Positions 35,150 through 44,828 of a stretch of 64,000 nucleotides of DNA are shown piece after piece (position 1 is the stretch's first letter; the number at the start of each line of letters is the position of its first letter). This DNA comes from Cyanomargarita calcarea GSE-NOS-MK-12-04C (lineage in GTDB: Bacteria > Cyanobacteriota > Cyanobacteriia > Cyanobacteriales > Nostocaceae). Where the stretch lies: NCBI GenBank assembly GCA_019359595.1, contig JAHHGZ010000038.1:25663-89662 (forward strand). The letters are read 5' to 3'. The notes under the pieces were generated by a model, which did no database searches, was not told where the DNA came from, and saw nothing but the letters and a program-made list of their open reading frames with translations. Both the position numbers and the translations under genes were made by a program.

Positions 35150-37999
35150 CTAGATGGTCTTTTTGCCCATCAATCTGAAGAATACTTTCTCCATTTCAAT
35201 CCAAACGAACATTAAAGCACTGAAGCCAAAGCAAATTGCCAATTCCTGTAGATTTAGTACGTGAGTACCAAAGAATGCTCGCAGGGGTGGGACGTAAATT
35301 AGCATTAGCTGCAAAATGCTTGTGACTATTACAGATGCCAGTACGAAAGGATTTGAAAAAGGATTCATCTCTATTGTGAGTCGATTATTAGAACGAATAG
35401 CGATCGCATGACCCATTTGTGCCAGACACAATGTAGTAAATACCATTGTTTTCCAAGTTTGTGGATCGCCCTGATATCCAGGTGCATTGGTATGGTCATA
35501 AGCCCACTTCATCAAAATAATTGTAATGATGGCAAACACAATCCCAATCCGAATCATGTAAGAACCTAAACCTCTGGCAAAAATACTTTCTTTGGGACTA
35601 AATGGGGGACGTTTCATCACGTCTGGTTCTGGTGGTTCCACTGCTAGTGCTAAGGCTGGTAAACCGTCTGTAACCAGGTTCATCCAGAGAATTTGTAAGG
35701 GGCTAAGAGGAACGCCTCCGAGTCCGAGGATGGGTGCTGCGGCGACGGTGAGAACTTCACCAATATTACTGCCGAGGATGTATTTAATAAAACGGCGGAT
35801 GTTAGTGTAAACAACTCTACCTTCCTTGGTGGCGGAAACGATGGTGGCGAAGTTGTCATCAAGCAATACCATATCACTGGCTTCCTTGCTCACATCGGTG
35901 CCTGTGATGCCCATCGCGATGCCGATATCCGCTTGTTTGAGTGCGGGAGCATCGTTAACACCATCGCCTGTCATCGCCACAAATCGACCCCGACGTTGTA
36001 ATGCTTGGACGATTCGCAGTTTGTGTTCTGGAGAAACCCGAGCATAAATACTCACCAAGTCTACGTTTTGGTCTAGTTCTTGGTCGCTCATCCGTTGCAA
36101 TTCTTGACCTGTCAGCACTCTGTCGTTTTCTTGGGCAATACCCAAATCAATGGCGATCGCTTTTGCTGTTAATTGATGGTCACCGGTAATCATCACGGGA
36201 CGAATTCCCGCATCACGACACTCTTGCACCGCTGTCCTCACTTCTGGGCGGGGGGCATCCAGCATTCCCACCAATCCCAACCAAATTAATCCCGCTTCTG
36301 ATGTTTCTTCCGAACCTTCTGGCAGAATTTCTTGTAAAGGTTTGTAAGCAAAACCGAGTACCCGTAGACCTTTGCTCGCCATGCGATCGTTTTCGGCGAG
36401 GATTTTCTTTTGGAGTTCGTTACTTATTGGTGTGGAACTAGCGCCCAGATGAACGTGGGTGCAGCGTGCCAAGGTTAATTCTGGTGAACCTTTGGTGAAC
36501 ATTAAGTACTTTTGTGAGTTCACCATCCCGCTAATCGCCGGATCAACATCTGTTAAAGACGATGCACCGCTGGCTACTTGCTCCACCTGACAAATGACGC
36601 TCATCCGCTTGCGTTCTGAAGAAAAGGGGAATTCAGCTACGCGGGGTAATTTACTATCCCACTGGTCTTTTTCAATACCAGCTTTTGCCGCAAGGGTAAC
36701 TAATGCACCTTCTGTGGGGTCGCCTAAAATTTTCCATTCCCCGTTTTCTTGTTGCAAATTTGAATCGTTACACAAAGCACAAGCGATTAGCAAAGGCGAA
36801 ATTTCTGGATATTGGTCTGTGGGGATTTTCTTCCCATCTAACTGAAATTCCCCAGTCGGGGCATAACCGTCTCCCGTCACTTTCCAAGAACTGTTGTTGG
36901 TATAAGCTGATTGCACCACCATTTTGTTCTGGGTCAGGGTGCCAGTTTTATCAGAACAGATGGTGGTCACAGAACCTAAAGTTTCCACCGCTGGTAGCTT
37001 GCGAATCAAGGCATTCCGCTTTACCATGCGTTGAGTTCCCAGTGCCAAGGTGACGGTAATTACTGCGGGTAAGCCTTCTGGAACTACAGCTACTGCCATA
37101 GATAAAGAAGTTTCCAACAGTTCAATAAAGTTTCCGCCGGCAATCATCCCAATTGCAATTACCAGCCCTACCAAAATCAGAGAACCGGTAACCAGGACGT
37201 TGCCTAGTTGAGTCATTCGCTGCTGTAGGGGCGTAGGTTCAGTTTCTACCGCTTGTAACATCGCGGCAATTTTACCAAGTTCAGTGGTCATCCCAGTATT
37301 GGTGACCAGAACCTTCGCACGTCCTTGGACAACTTCAGTCCCTTGGAAGACTAAATTAATGCGATCGCCTAACGATGTTTCCTCAGGTAATTCTAGTTTT
37401 GCCCGTTTGGTTACCGCTTCTGCTTCACCCGTTAGCGCTGACTCCCGCACTTGTAAGTTAGAGTCTTCAATCAAGCGTCCATCTGCGGACACCTGGACAC
37501 CCGCTTCCAGCAGCATCACGTCTCCGGGTACCAAATCCTTGCCGGCGACTTCTAACAGTCGGCGATCGCGCAAAACTCTGACATTTGGCGAAGAAAGTTT
37601 TTTCAGTGCTGCCAAGGCTTTTTCGGCACGACTTTCTTGGACATAGCCGAGGATACCATTGAGGATTACGATTGCCAGAATCGCGATGGTGTCTTTAAAT
37701 GGCACTTCACCAGGCTTTAAATTGCCCGATTGTAAAGATATCAGGTCTAAAGCCCCAGAAACCAAGGCTACCCCAATCAGCATCAACAACATCACGTTCT
37801 TGAACTGATCTACCAAAATATCCCAGGCGCTGCGCCCACCGCTTTCTTCTAGTTCGTTTGTACCATATTTTTGCAGCCGCTGTTCAACTTCAGGAGGCGT
37901 TAAGCCAGTCTCTGCGTTAGTCTTAAGCAGAGAGATTGCTTTATCAACATTTAAGCTATGCCAAACGCCGGCATTATCAGGCAGAGAATTAGCAGACAT
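35150..37999 (-). CDS. P-type cation-transporting ATPase, PacL/SERCA-like
   Basis: A 949-residue P2-type ATPase. It has the N-terminal cation ATPase domain, the TGEA actuator loop, the [10 protein letters not shown] metal site in helix M4, the phosphorylation motif [10 protein letters not shown] (about residue 350), the [13 protein letters not shown] hinge and, in M6, [12 protein letters not shown]. The M4 PEGLP together with M6 N..TD matches Ca2+ (type IIA) pumps such as cyanobacterial PacL, but Na+ or other cations cannot be excluded. The name calcium pump is therefore an inference. Confidence 0.92.
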   Translation of the reverse strand: MSANSLPDNAGVWHSLNVDKAISLLKTNAETGLTPPEVEQRLQKYGTNELEESGGRSAWDILVDQFKNVMLLMLIGVALVSGALDLISLQSGNLKPGEVPFKDTIAILAIVILNGILGYVQESRAEKALAALKKLSSPNVRVLRDRRLLEVAGKDLVPGDVMLLEAGVQVSADGRLIEDSNLQVRESALTGEAEAVTKRAKLELPEETSLGDRINLVFQGTEVVQGRAKVLVTNTGMTTELGKIAAMLQAVETEPTPLQQRMTQLGNVLVTGSLILVGLVIAIGMIAGGNFIELLETSLSMAVAVVPEGLPAVITVTLALGTQRMVKRNALIRKLPAVETLGSVTTICSDKTGTLTQNKMVVQSAYTNNSSWKVTGDGYAPTGEFQLDGKKIPTDQYPEISPLLIACALCNDSNLQQENGEWKILGDPTEGALVTLAAKAGIEKDQWDSKLPRVAEFPFSSERKRMSVICQVEQVASGASSLTDVDPAISGMVNSQKYLMFTKGSPELTLARCTHVHLGASSTPISNELQKKILAENDRMASKGLRVLGFAYKPLQEILPEGSEETSEAGLIWLGLVGMLDAPRPEVRTAVQECRDAGIRPVMITGDHQLTAKAIAIDLGIAQENDRVLTGQELQRMSDQELDQNVDLVSIYARVSPEHKLRIVQALQRRGRFVAMTGDGVNDAPALKQADIGIAMGITGTDVSKEASDMVLLDDNFATIVSATKEGRVVYTNIRRFIKYILGSNIGEVLTVAAAPILGLGGVPLSPLQILWMNLVTDGLPALALAVEPPEPDVMKRPPFSPKESIFARGLGSYMIRIGIVFAIITIILMKWAYDHTNAPGYQGDPQTWKTMVFTTLCLAQMGHAIAIRSNNRLTIEMNPFSNPFVLASVIVTSILQLMLIYVPPLRAFFGTHVLNLQELAICFGFSALMFVWIEMEKVFFRLMGKKTI

Positions 38000-38285
38000 C
38001 GTTTAGGTCACAGGAAAAGGTTACAGAATTTGATCGTAGATGAGGGATGGCTAGAAATCCATCAACTAAAGTTACATTAGGGTTATTGTCAAGCTGTATA
38101 TACATCAGTGTGATTCTTGAGCTTAACTCTATATTTTACTTGGGACTACTAAGGTGTTATTACTGTTTTTGTCGTGTCATAACACATGAAATCCAAAATT
38201 GTGAAACATATAAGTCTGGAGTCTTATTACACAGGACAGACGAAAATTGATTCCAGGCGTGCTAAACCGTTAGTTGAATAATAGT

Positions 38286-39956
38286 ATGATTTCTGCACTC
38301 CCCAGTTTGACCGTTAGCCAGATGTTTGGGCAAAGGACAATTCGACCGTTAAGTGCTGCCGCCCTCTGTGGCATTGCTTTTATCAAAGATAGCCTTATTG
38401 CTATCGACACAACCAAAGGGCATCTACTGCAAATTGACCCAACTAATGACAATACCAAAATTCTCAATCCCCACCAAGTTAAGGAATTTATGGATGTCAC
38501 CGGTCTGGCTGTGTGGGAAGATACCCTCTGGGTGACCAGGGGGAACAGTGTTTATTTATGCAAGCTGGATTCTTTAGGTTTGGAACATTTTGTTACCTTA
38601 CCTTACCCAGCAAATGGTATTGCTGTTTGGGAATCAACTATTTACGTCAGCTGCCAAAAGCTGGGTAATATTATGATTTTTGACCGCGATACGCGCAAAG
38701 AAATTACCAAATTTTATGCCCCTGGTGTTGGAATCGAAAATTTGGCTGTCGATCGCGAAACGCTTTGGGTTTGCGACAATATTGAACAAACTGTTTACTG
38801 TCTTGACAGGGCAACAGGTGAAATTCAATTTAGCGTGCTGACACCGTTTGAATCTCCTACAGGTATAGCTACACAGAGAGATGCCGAAACTGGCAAACAA
38901 AGCCTCTACGTTGCTTATGCCAATGAGGAAGTTTATATCCGGGATAATCCAAATGCCGTTCCCAATCACGAAATCACATACCGCGATCGCACTTTTATTC
39001 ACCCGCTGCATTATCATTACAACTCAGATGAACGCTACGCCCTCTCTAATGGTTATCTAATTGAAATGTCCTATGCTGAGGAACTTTCGCCCTTAGATGA
39101 GGTATATTTACCAGAACTCGAATGGCGTATTGCTCTCCCCAGTGAAACCGCACGCCAAAAGGTTAAACACATTGAACCCATTGGGTTACCTTTTACAGAA
39201 GAAATTGTAGACGGACAACGTGTAGCAGTCTTTAAATTTGATGCCCTGACTCCGGGAGAACGGCATATTTTTGGTTGGAAGGCAACCTTGGAAGTCAGAG
39301 GTATTAAGTATCGCCTGACACCGAAAGATGCCGAGGATATCCCGGAACTGCCAACAGAATTTGAAGCCCGTTATCTGGTGGATGACGACGATTTGGCAAT
39401 GGAGACTCCGACTGTTCGTCGTGCCGCTCGTGAAGCTATTGGGACTGAAACCAATGTGTTGCGAAAAATGTACAGCATTCGTAACTATGTTTACGACGAG
39501 TTATCTTATGGCATCAAACCTTACATTGATACCCCAGATGTCGTTTTAGAAAGGGGTGTGGGTTCTTGCGGGGAATATGTTGGTGTTTTGCTAGCTCTTT
39601 GCCGTTTGAATGGTATTCCCTGTCGTACCGTTGGACGCTACAAATGTCCCCCCTATGCCGAACAACAGCGTGTCCCGCTACAACCCGATTTTAATCATGT
39701 GTGGTTGGAGTTCTACATTCCAAATATTGGCTGGCTCCCAATGGAATCCAATCCTGATGATGTCGGCAACAATGGTCCATACCCCACGCGCTTTTTTATG
39801 GGCTTATGTTGGTATCACATTGAAATCGGTAAAGGTATCTTTTTCCAACGATTGACAAGTAAAGGTGTACAGATCAAAAAAGAAGATATTTCTATTGGTG
39901 AGTTGGCGATAAATCATATTCGCTTTACGATTCTTGAGGAATTGCCTGCACTGTAG
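38286..39956 (+). CDS. beta-propeller protein with transglutaminase-like domain
   Basis: A 556-residue protein. The first about 250 residues form short repeats of propeller type (DSLIAIDTTKGHLLQIDP, GLAVWEDTLWVTRGNSVYLC, NLAVDRETLWVCDN). After a linking region, a transglutaminase-like domain follows with Cys in GVGSCGEYVGVLLALC (about 428), His in FNHVWLEFY (about 471) and Asp in ESNPDD, the expected papain-like triad. It may be a protease or peptidase; the substrate is unknown. No signal peptide is seen. I took the ATG at 38286 over the TTG four codons earlier. Confidence 0.82.
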   Translation: MISALPSLTVSQMFGQRTIRPLSAAALCGIAFIKDSLIAIDTTKGHLLQIDPTNDNTKILNPHQVKEFMDVTGLAVWEDTLWVTRGNSVYLCKLDSLGLEHFVTLPYPANGIAVWESTIYVSCQKLGNIMIFDRDTRKEITKFYAPGVGIENLAVDRETLWVCDNIEQTVYCLDRATGEIQFSVLTPFESPTGIATQRDAETGKQSLYVAYANEEVYIRDNPNAVPNHEITYRDRTFIHPLHYHYNSDERYALSNGYLIEMSYAEELSPLDEVYLPELEWRIALPSETARQKVKHIEPIGLPFTEEIVDGQRVAVFKFDALTPGERHIFGWKATLEVRGIKYRLTPKDAEDIPELPTEFEARYLVDDDDLAMETPTVRRAAREAIGTETNVLRKMYSIRNYVYDELSYGIKPYIDTPDVVLERGVGSCGEYVGVLLALCRLNGIPCRTVGRYKCPPYAEQQRVPLQPDFNHVWLEFYIPNIGWLPMESNPDDVGNNGPYPTRFFMGLCWYHIEIGKGIFFQRLTSKGVQIKKEDISIGELAINHIRFTILEELPAL

Positions 39957-39980
39957 GAAATGGTGCAAAAACATCACTCC

Positions 39981-40015
39981 AAAAACCCTGACTTCTTTTA
40001 AGAAGTTGGGGTTTT
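39981..40015. terminator. palindromic terminator, CCCGACTTCTT family
   Basis: AAAACCCTGACTTCTT pairs with AAGAAGTTGGGGTTTT, with a couple of wobble or mismatched positions, 28 bp after the transglutaminase-like gene. T-rich on the plus strand. Confidence 0.8.
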
Positions 40016-40121
40016 ATTATTTCAAAACAAACCGATAAATGTATATAATGTGGCTCATATCTTGTGCGTAGAACTTCCCGGAGCCTCTATAAGGGTTCAG
40101 CGATGTAATCCGCTCCAAGCA

Positions 40122-40949
40122 TTATTGAGACGATTTGAAAGTAGAAAATTCACAGATAGAATTAAATGGACAAAAGCGACAGTGATAACCAGGATTTGGC
40201 GGAAAAATTTTACTAAAATTACTCGCTTGCTGATAGTATTTTTTTAAATCTTCTTGGTGTTTTTCGGCAATGTGAGCTAATTCTAATTCCAAAGAATCAA
40301 GTTGGCTTTTAGTAACAGTAATTATCTCTGACTTTTTACACAATTCCAAATTATAAAATGATGCCACTGCTTGATATGCAGGATAAAGATAACGAGCAGC
40401 TAAGATATAAACTAAAGCCTGTCGTTCATCAAATGGTGATTTTCCAGTTTTAAAGTCTAAAATATGTATAGTCTCCGACCTATCTGAATCAAGGAAAATG
40501 CAATCCATAGTCGCATATAAGCGAAAAGCATAATCCTCTTGTTGAATCAAAATTGGTTTTGGGAAACCCTCATCCCCGCGAGTTAATTGCAGAATGCTTT
40601 TGCCCAAAAGCAACGGAGATTCATGATATTTTTGTAATATTTGCCGTACCCGGTGCTGTACTTCATGAGTTGAGTTACTTAATTTCAGCAACTGGGCAAC
40701 TTGTTCCACACCGTCTGCTTGATTTAATAAATGCCTGTTGTAATGAAATTCATAGACGCCCTTCTGTGCTAGCAACCCAATGCGCTGCGATGCCGTAGCA
40801 TGAGTTAAAAGCGCTTTGACTTCTGATTCTCCTTGGCGTGCTTTCACAAACCCCCGCCTCATTTGACAATGCCAACGTTGTTGCCCTACTGCTGGGGCAA
40901 CTAAAGACCAAAGATGATAACTGGCAAAAGCTCGCTCAGGGATTGACAT
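40122..40949 (-). CDS. PD-(D/E)XK nuclease with C-terminal cysteine cluster
   Basis: A 275-residue nuclease-like protein of the PDDEXK_1 group (AddB/Cas4/RecB-like). The catalytic core shows Asp in ATMDCIFLD and the DFKTGK motif. Three cysteines near the C-terminus (CRFCPFNSIC) plus an upstream Cys (WHCQMRRGF) could bind a 4Fe-4S cluster, as in AddB and Cas4. No Cas or AddA gene lies nearby, so it is a stand-alone nuclease of unknown role, perhaps in DNA repair. Confidence 0.82.
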   Translation of the reverse strand: MSIPERAFASYHLWSLVAPAVGQQRWHCQMRRGFVKARQGESEVKALLTHATASQRIGLLAQKGVYEFHYNRHLLNQADGVEQVAQLLKLSNSTHEVQHRVRQILQKYHESPLLLGKSILQLTRGDEGFPKPILIQQEDYAFRLYATMDCIFLDSDRSETIHILDFKTGKSPFDERQALVYILAARYLYPAYQAVASFYNLELCKKSEIITVTKSQLDSLELELAHIAEKHQEDLKKYYQQASNFSKIFPPNPGYHCRFCPFNSICEFSTFKSSQ

Positions 40950-41103
40950 TGCTCAAAATTAGAAAGAAAAAATACCGTGGAGAAAACTCTAAGTGTTTTT
41001 GCTTGCAGCTGCCCAGAAATTAGAGGGATAATTGCGGCTACAGGGACTTTGCTTGCAACAAGCGAACTGTACTGTTGAAAAACAATCGCAGAGGGTATCA
41101 CAA

Positions 41104-42543
41104 ATGGGCAACCATAGCAGTGGCAGCAAGATAAAATTTGGCACCGATGGATGGCGAGGGATTATTGCCGATGACTTTACTTTCCCCAATGTGAGGAAAG
41201 TCACCAGAGCGATCGCCAGTTATCTGGAAACAGCCTATACTAAAGACCGACCAGTTCTAGTCGCATATGATACACGTTTTTTAGCTGACGAGTTTGCCCG
41301 CACATCTGCCGAAGTTTTGGCAGACTTGGGTTGGACGGTCAAAATTACCGATCGAGATTGCCCCACACCTGTAATTGCCTACAACGCTCGTCACTTAAAT
41401 TCCGCAGGAGCGTTGATGTTTACTGCCAGCCATAATCCGGCACCTTATTGTGGGATAAAATATATCCCTGACTATGCGGGTCCTGCCACTCCACAAATAA
41501 CTGATACTATTGTGGCAAATATCGAAGGAGCATCAGATGCTTTACCAGGAAATATCCCTTCTGATGCAATTTCTACCTTCGATCCCAAACCCGCTTATAT
41601 GGAGTTTATCTACACCTTGCTGGATGTAGAAAAAATTAAGAGTGCTGGATTAAAGGTGAAATATGATGCCTTGTACTCAACTTCTCGCGGTTATTTAGAT
41701 GAAGTTTTGCAACGTTGTGGTTGTCAGTTAGAAAGTTTCCACAATTGGCGTGATGTTCTGTTTGGTGGGGGAATGCCAGAACCCAAAGGAGAACAACTTG
41801 TTGAATTGGTTGAAGCAGTTCGCAAAGATAAAGCTGATTTGGGTTTGGCGACTGATGGCGATAGCGATCGCTTTGGTATTGTTGACGAACAAGGCAATGT
41901 CCTCACCCCCAACACTGTGCTACTCGTATTAGCACGTCATTTAATTAAGAATAAAGGTAAATCCGGTGCAATTGTTCGCACTGTCGCCACAACCCATTTA
42001 TTAGATAATCTGGCGGCTAAGTATGGTTTGCCTCTTTATGAAACAGCAGTCGGTTTTAAATACATCGGTGAAAAAATGCGCGAAACCACCGTTTTGATTG
42101 GTGGAGAAGAATCGGGCGGTTTAAGTATAATCGGTCACATTCCCGAAAAAGATGGTGTTTTAGCCGATATGTTGGTTGCGGAAGCGATCGCCTATGAAGG
42201 TAAACCTCTGAGCGAATTGGTCAAAGAAGCGATCGCCGAAGCAAATGGGCCTCTGTATAACAAACGTTTGGATTTACACCTAGACGACGCTCACAAAGCT
42301 GCTGTTATCGACTCCTTTAGCAAAAATCCACCAGGGGAAGTTGCGGGAGTGAAAGTAAAAGAAGTCGGGCGCAAAGACGGGATTAAACTCTACTTAGAAG
42401 AAGGTAGCTGGGTGCTGCTGCGTCCATCGGGAACAGAACCTCTGATGCGTGTCTACCTAGAAGCAAACTCTCCTGAGAAGATGGCTGAAATGGCCGAAGA
42501 AATGGAGAGCGTCATTGCTAAACTACAGCCAGTAGCCGTTTAA
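41104..42543 (+). CDS. phosphoglucomutase/phosphomannomutase family protein
   Basis: A 479-residue alpha-D-phosphohexomutase. It has the phosphoserine loop TASHNP with Ser109, the metal loop DGDSDRFG (from Asp251), the sugar-binding loop GGEESGGLS and the phosphate-binding loop RPSGTEPLMRVY. It interconverts hexose 1- and 6-phosphates, probably for nucleotide-sugar or glycogen metabolism; glucose or mannose cannot be told apart here. I chose the ATG at 41104; the open frame extends upstream to 41032, but that part is unlike the family. Divergent from the PDDEXK nuclease gene. Confidence 0.92.
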   Translation: MGNHSSGSKIKFGTDGWRGIIADDFTFPNVRKVTRAIASYLETAYTKDRPVLVAYDTRFLADEFARTSAEVLADLGWTVKITDRDCPTPVIAYNARHLNSAGALMFTASHNPAPYCGIKYIPDYAGPATPQITDTIVANIEGASDALPGNIPSDAISTFDPKPAYMEFIYTLLDVEKIKSAGLKVKYDALYSTSRGYLDEVLQRCGCQLESFHNWRDVLFGGGMPEPKGEQLVELVEAVRKDKADLGLATDGDSDRFGIVDEQGNVLTPNTVLLVLARHLIKNKGKSGAIVRTVATTHLLDNLAAKYGLPLYETAVGFKYIGEKMRETTVLIGGEESGGLSIIGHIPEKDGVLADMLVAEAIAYEGKPLSELVKEAIAEANGPLYNKRLDLHLDDAHKAAVIDSFSKNPPGEVAGVKVKEVGRKDGIKLYLEEGSWVLLRPSGTEPLMRVYLEANSPEKMAEMAEEMESVIAKLQPVAV

Positions 42544-42554
42544 AGTCGGGAAAA

Positions 42555-42633
42555 GTTAGGAGGAGCGGAGTTAGGAGTTAGGAATTTTTAACTCTTAACT
42601 CCAAACCAATAACCACTAACCAATAACCAAATA
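42555..42633. repeat. heptamer repeats before LapA-like gene
   Basis: A mixed array of TTAGGAG, TAACTCC and TAACCA(C/A)T units occupies the spacer and again leaves little room for a ribosome binding site before the next gene. Confidence 0.8.
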
Positions 42634-42635
42634 AT

Positions 42636-42908
42636 ATGAAAACTTTTTCTAGTCTTTTAGTATCAATAGTTATAACGGTTTGGATTGTGGCGATCGCTAT
42701 TGTCTCTGTACAAAATGCGGAACCGATATCATTAAGATTTCTATCTTTTCAGTCAATTCAAGTCCCTTTTGGGTTGGTAATAGCTTTTAGCGCCGGTGCT
42801 GGGATAATTGCGATGGCACTGCTGCAACCGTTGTGGGGTATAGCTGGTTCTTCTGGACGTAATTCATCAGAAGATGATGCTGAGTTTTTTGCAGATGATG
42901 ATTTTTGA
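42636..42908 (+). CDS. LapA-domain (DUF1049) membrane protein
   Basis: A 90-residue protein with two membrane helices (SLLVSIVITVWIVAIAIVSV and FGLVIAFSAGAGIIAMALLQ) joined by the conserved NAEPISLRFLSFQSIQVPFGL segment, typical of the lipopolysaccharide assembly protein A domain. The C-terminus is acidic (SSEDDAEFFADDDF). Function in cyanobacteria is not known. Confidence 0.85.
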   Translation: MKTFSSLLVSIVITVWIVAIAIVSVQNAEPISLRFLSFQSIQVPFGLVIAFSAGAGIIAMALLQPLWGIAGSSGRNSSEDDAEFFADDDF

Positions 42909-42934
42909 GGTTGGAATAGCGGCTTAAGATAGTA

Positions 42935-43360
42935 TCAAAAAATATTATCCTCTGCTTCTATCCGTAATTGAAAAGCAATGAGATGAGATGAGATTACATT
43001 TGCTACGTCAGTTTTTTCTAATTTACCCGTAGATGCTTTTAAAACTAATTCATACAATTTATCATCGGATAAATCTAAGTTGTAGCCATTCACTCGTAAA
43101 AAAGATTCCATTATACCAACAGATGTGCGTTTGTTACCATCAATAAAGGCATGGTTATTAGCAATGTGATAAAGATATGCTGCTGCCTGCTCTGCAATTG
43201 TGGGATGTAAAAATGCACCAAAAAAGGTAGCTTTGGGTTGACATAGGGCTGACTCTAAAAGTCCCATATCTCTTATCCCAAAACTACCCTCGAATGTTTC
43301 AATTAAATCATCATGTATGGCGATGGCAGTTTCAACATCAATAAATTTAGGATCTAGCAA
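42935..43360 (-). CDS. Doc/Fic-family toxin (death-on-curing type)
   Basis: A 141-residue Fic-fold protein of the Doc subgroup. The active-site motif reads HAFIDGNKRT, matching the Doc-type HxFxDGNKR consensus; Doc phosphorylates elongation factor Tu. The N-terminal GIRDMGLLESALCQPKATFFG region is also conserved. It overlaps the upstream Panacea-domain gene by 14 bp, so the two should be translated together. The normal antitoxin of Doc is Phd; none is found, so the Panacea protein is the likely antitoxin (inference). Confidence 0.87.
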   Translation of the reverse strand: MLDPKFIDVETAIAIHDDLIETFEGSFGIRDMGLLESALCQPKATFFGAFLHPTIAEQAAAYLYHIANNHAFIDGNKRTSVGIMESFLRVNGYNLDLSDDKLYELVLKASTGKLEKTDVANVISSHLIAFQLRIEAEDNIF

Positions 43361-43958
43361 GACGACGATAAACCTCAGATCTTTCTTTCTTAGAAGCTAG
43401 ATAAGCTTGAAAAGCCTCTGACTTCCTAACATCAGATTTTACATCTAATTGCTGTTCAAAAATTTGGTCGCTGGGTGGAAGCAGATAAGCTTTGAATGGA
43501 TTATCGGAACTTATACGAACTTTGAAATACCTTTGCATGGCTTCTTGAGTAATCACCTTTTGTGGATAAGCATCAATCCAAGTAGGCTCTTTATGAGTCA
43601 TTTCTACAAGCAAAAACGGATCTAAGTCAGCAAACTTTGAATAAACTTCATCCAGCAATGCTATTTGACATTTACTGTAAATGGAGATATCAAAATTGTC
43701 TGGTGCTGTAATAGGTGAAGACCCATAATAATTAAATTTTTGCCACAAGAAAAAGGTAACAGGTCCATATTCCCATGCTTTAATCTCAGAGGCAAAGAGA
43801 GGCTTGTCATAGAGAGCCAAATGAAAACCTTGAGCATAATAAACAAGTTTTTGGAGTTTTAAATGTGTCACAGAGCCAGACACAGTTTTAGCTAGCCAAA
43901 TAAAGTAATTTGCTACATCAAAACAAGTCAGCACAGATACCTCCTTTGGACTTGCCAT
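43347..43958 (-). CDS. Panacea/SocA-type (DUF4065) antitoxin
   Basis: A 203-residue protein with the Panacea domain (DVANYFIWLA, VTHLKLQKLVYYAQGFHLALYDKPLFASEIKAWEYGPV), first known from SocA and later shown to serve as antitoxin for many toxin folds. The last residues overlap the Doc/Fic start by 14 bp. I set the start at 43958 (MASPKEVSVL); an upstream extension to 44012 is hydrophobic and unlike the family. The region between about 120 and 203 is less conserved and may fit the specific toxin. Confidence 0.83.
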   Translation of the reverse strand: MASPKEVSVLTCFDVANYFIWLAKTVSGSVTHLKLQKLVYYAQGFHLALYDKPLFASEIKAWEYGPVTFFLWQKFNYYGSSPITAPDNFDISIYSKCQIALLDEVYSKFADLDPFLLVEMTHKEPTWIDAYPQKVITQEAMQRYFKVRISSDNPFKAYLLPPSDQIFEQQLDVKSDVRKSEAFQAYLASKKERSEVYRRLARS

Positions 43959-44149
43959 AGTACGCTCTATTTTAAAAATACAAAAAAATGAGTATAACTT
44001 CCTTAAAAACAATCAATCTTTATAGTCAAATGTATAGCCTGCAAAAATTAGAGATTTTGGAAGGATAATAGATTGGCAACCGATTGATTGCAGTGACTCG
44101 AAAGAATACGCCCAAATTAGTGAACTGAAGGGGTCAAATTATAGTTCGG

Positions 44150-44593
44150 TTAACTTCCGGACGAGTCTAATGTCTTTCGCGGTCTTCCACCTCGCTTACC
44201 ATTCTCACGGGCTGCCTTTGCTTTTGCAGTTGAACTTACGGAACCTCCTTGACTGCCTAATTCAGCCATCCAAGCTTTAGTACCAAATATCCCCATAATT
44301 ATTGCTGGGATGCTCATATCTACATCCAGTTCTTCCCAGTGCAATCCCTCACCAGAAGGAGTGACTTCCACTTGCATGAGACTATCAGAAGATGCACCCG
44401 CTAACCCTTGAACCAACTCAGGGGGAAACAAAAAAGTAGCCCCTGAGCGCAATTCAATGACCATGCGATTGGAATTCAAATCATAATAGGCAGTTTGAGC
44501 GCGTGGCTCTAGATCATCTGAACTAGCTGCTGCCGCTCTTGCCTGGGCAATTTCATTCTTTAACGTTTCCTCTGTCAGTACTAGATCCTTCAT
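44150..44593 (-). CDS. DUF2442 protein
   Basis: A 147-residue protein with the DUF2442 core (YYDLNSNRMVIELRSGATFLFPPELVQGL, GLHWEELDVDMSIPAIIMGIFGTKAWM) and a basic C-terminal tail (AKAARENGKRGGRPRK) that could bind nucleic acid. Its 5' end overlaps the upstream DUF4160 gene by 41 bp. The two families often sit together; toxin-antitoxin roles have been suggested for such pairs, but none is established for this one as far as I know. Confidence 0.82.
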   Translation of the reverse strand: MKDLVLTEETLKNEIAQARAAAASSDDLEPRAQTAYYDLNSNRMVIELRSGATFLFPPELVQGLAGASSDSLMQVEVTPSGEGLHWEELDVDMSIPAIIMGIFGTKAWMAELGSQGGSVSSTAKAKAARENGKRGGRPRKTLDSSGS

Positions 44594-44828
44594 GAATCTC
44601 TCTCCATTTTTCTAATAGTTTTACTTGATGTTCGATGACCAAGTTCAAAGCCTTCGCTACATCTTTGTCGTTCATATTCCAGATTTGAATCAATGATGGA
44701 CACTCAGTTTCACTGCCAAGGTTGATTTTTGCTTCTCCACCAGCGTTGAAAACGTGGACGTGGGATGGAAGATGATCGTTGAAGTAAATACGAACACTAA
44801 AGCCGTCTTTATTAAGTACGGTTGGCAT
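44553..44828 (-). CDS. DUF4160 protein
   Basis: A 91-residue protein with the family core GFSVRIYFNDHLPSHVHVF, including the conserved HxPxHxH-type histidines, then EAKINLGSE and a helical tail (VEHQVKLLEKWREIHE). It is the first gene of an overlapping pair with DUF2442. The histidines could bind metal or be catalytic; function unknown. Confidence 0.82.
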   Translation of the reverse strand: MPTVLNKDGFSVRIYFNDHLPSHVHVFNAGGEAKINLGSETECPSLIQIWNMNDKDVAKALNLVIEHQVKLLEKWREIHEGSSTDRGNVKE

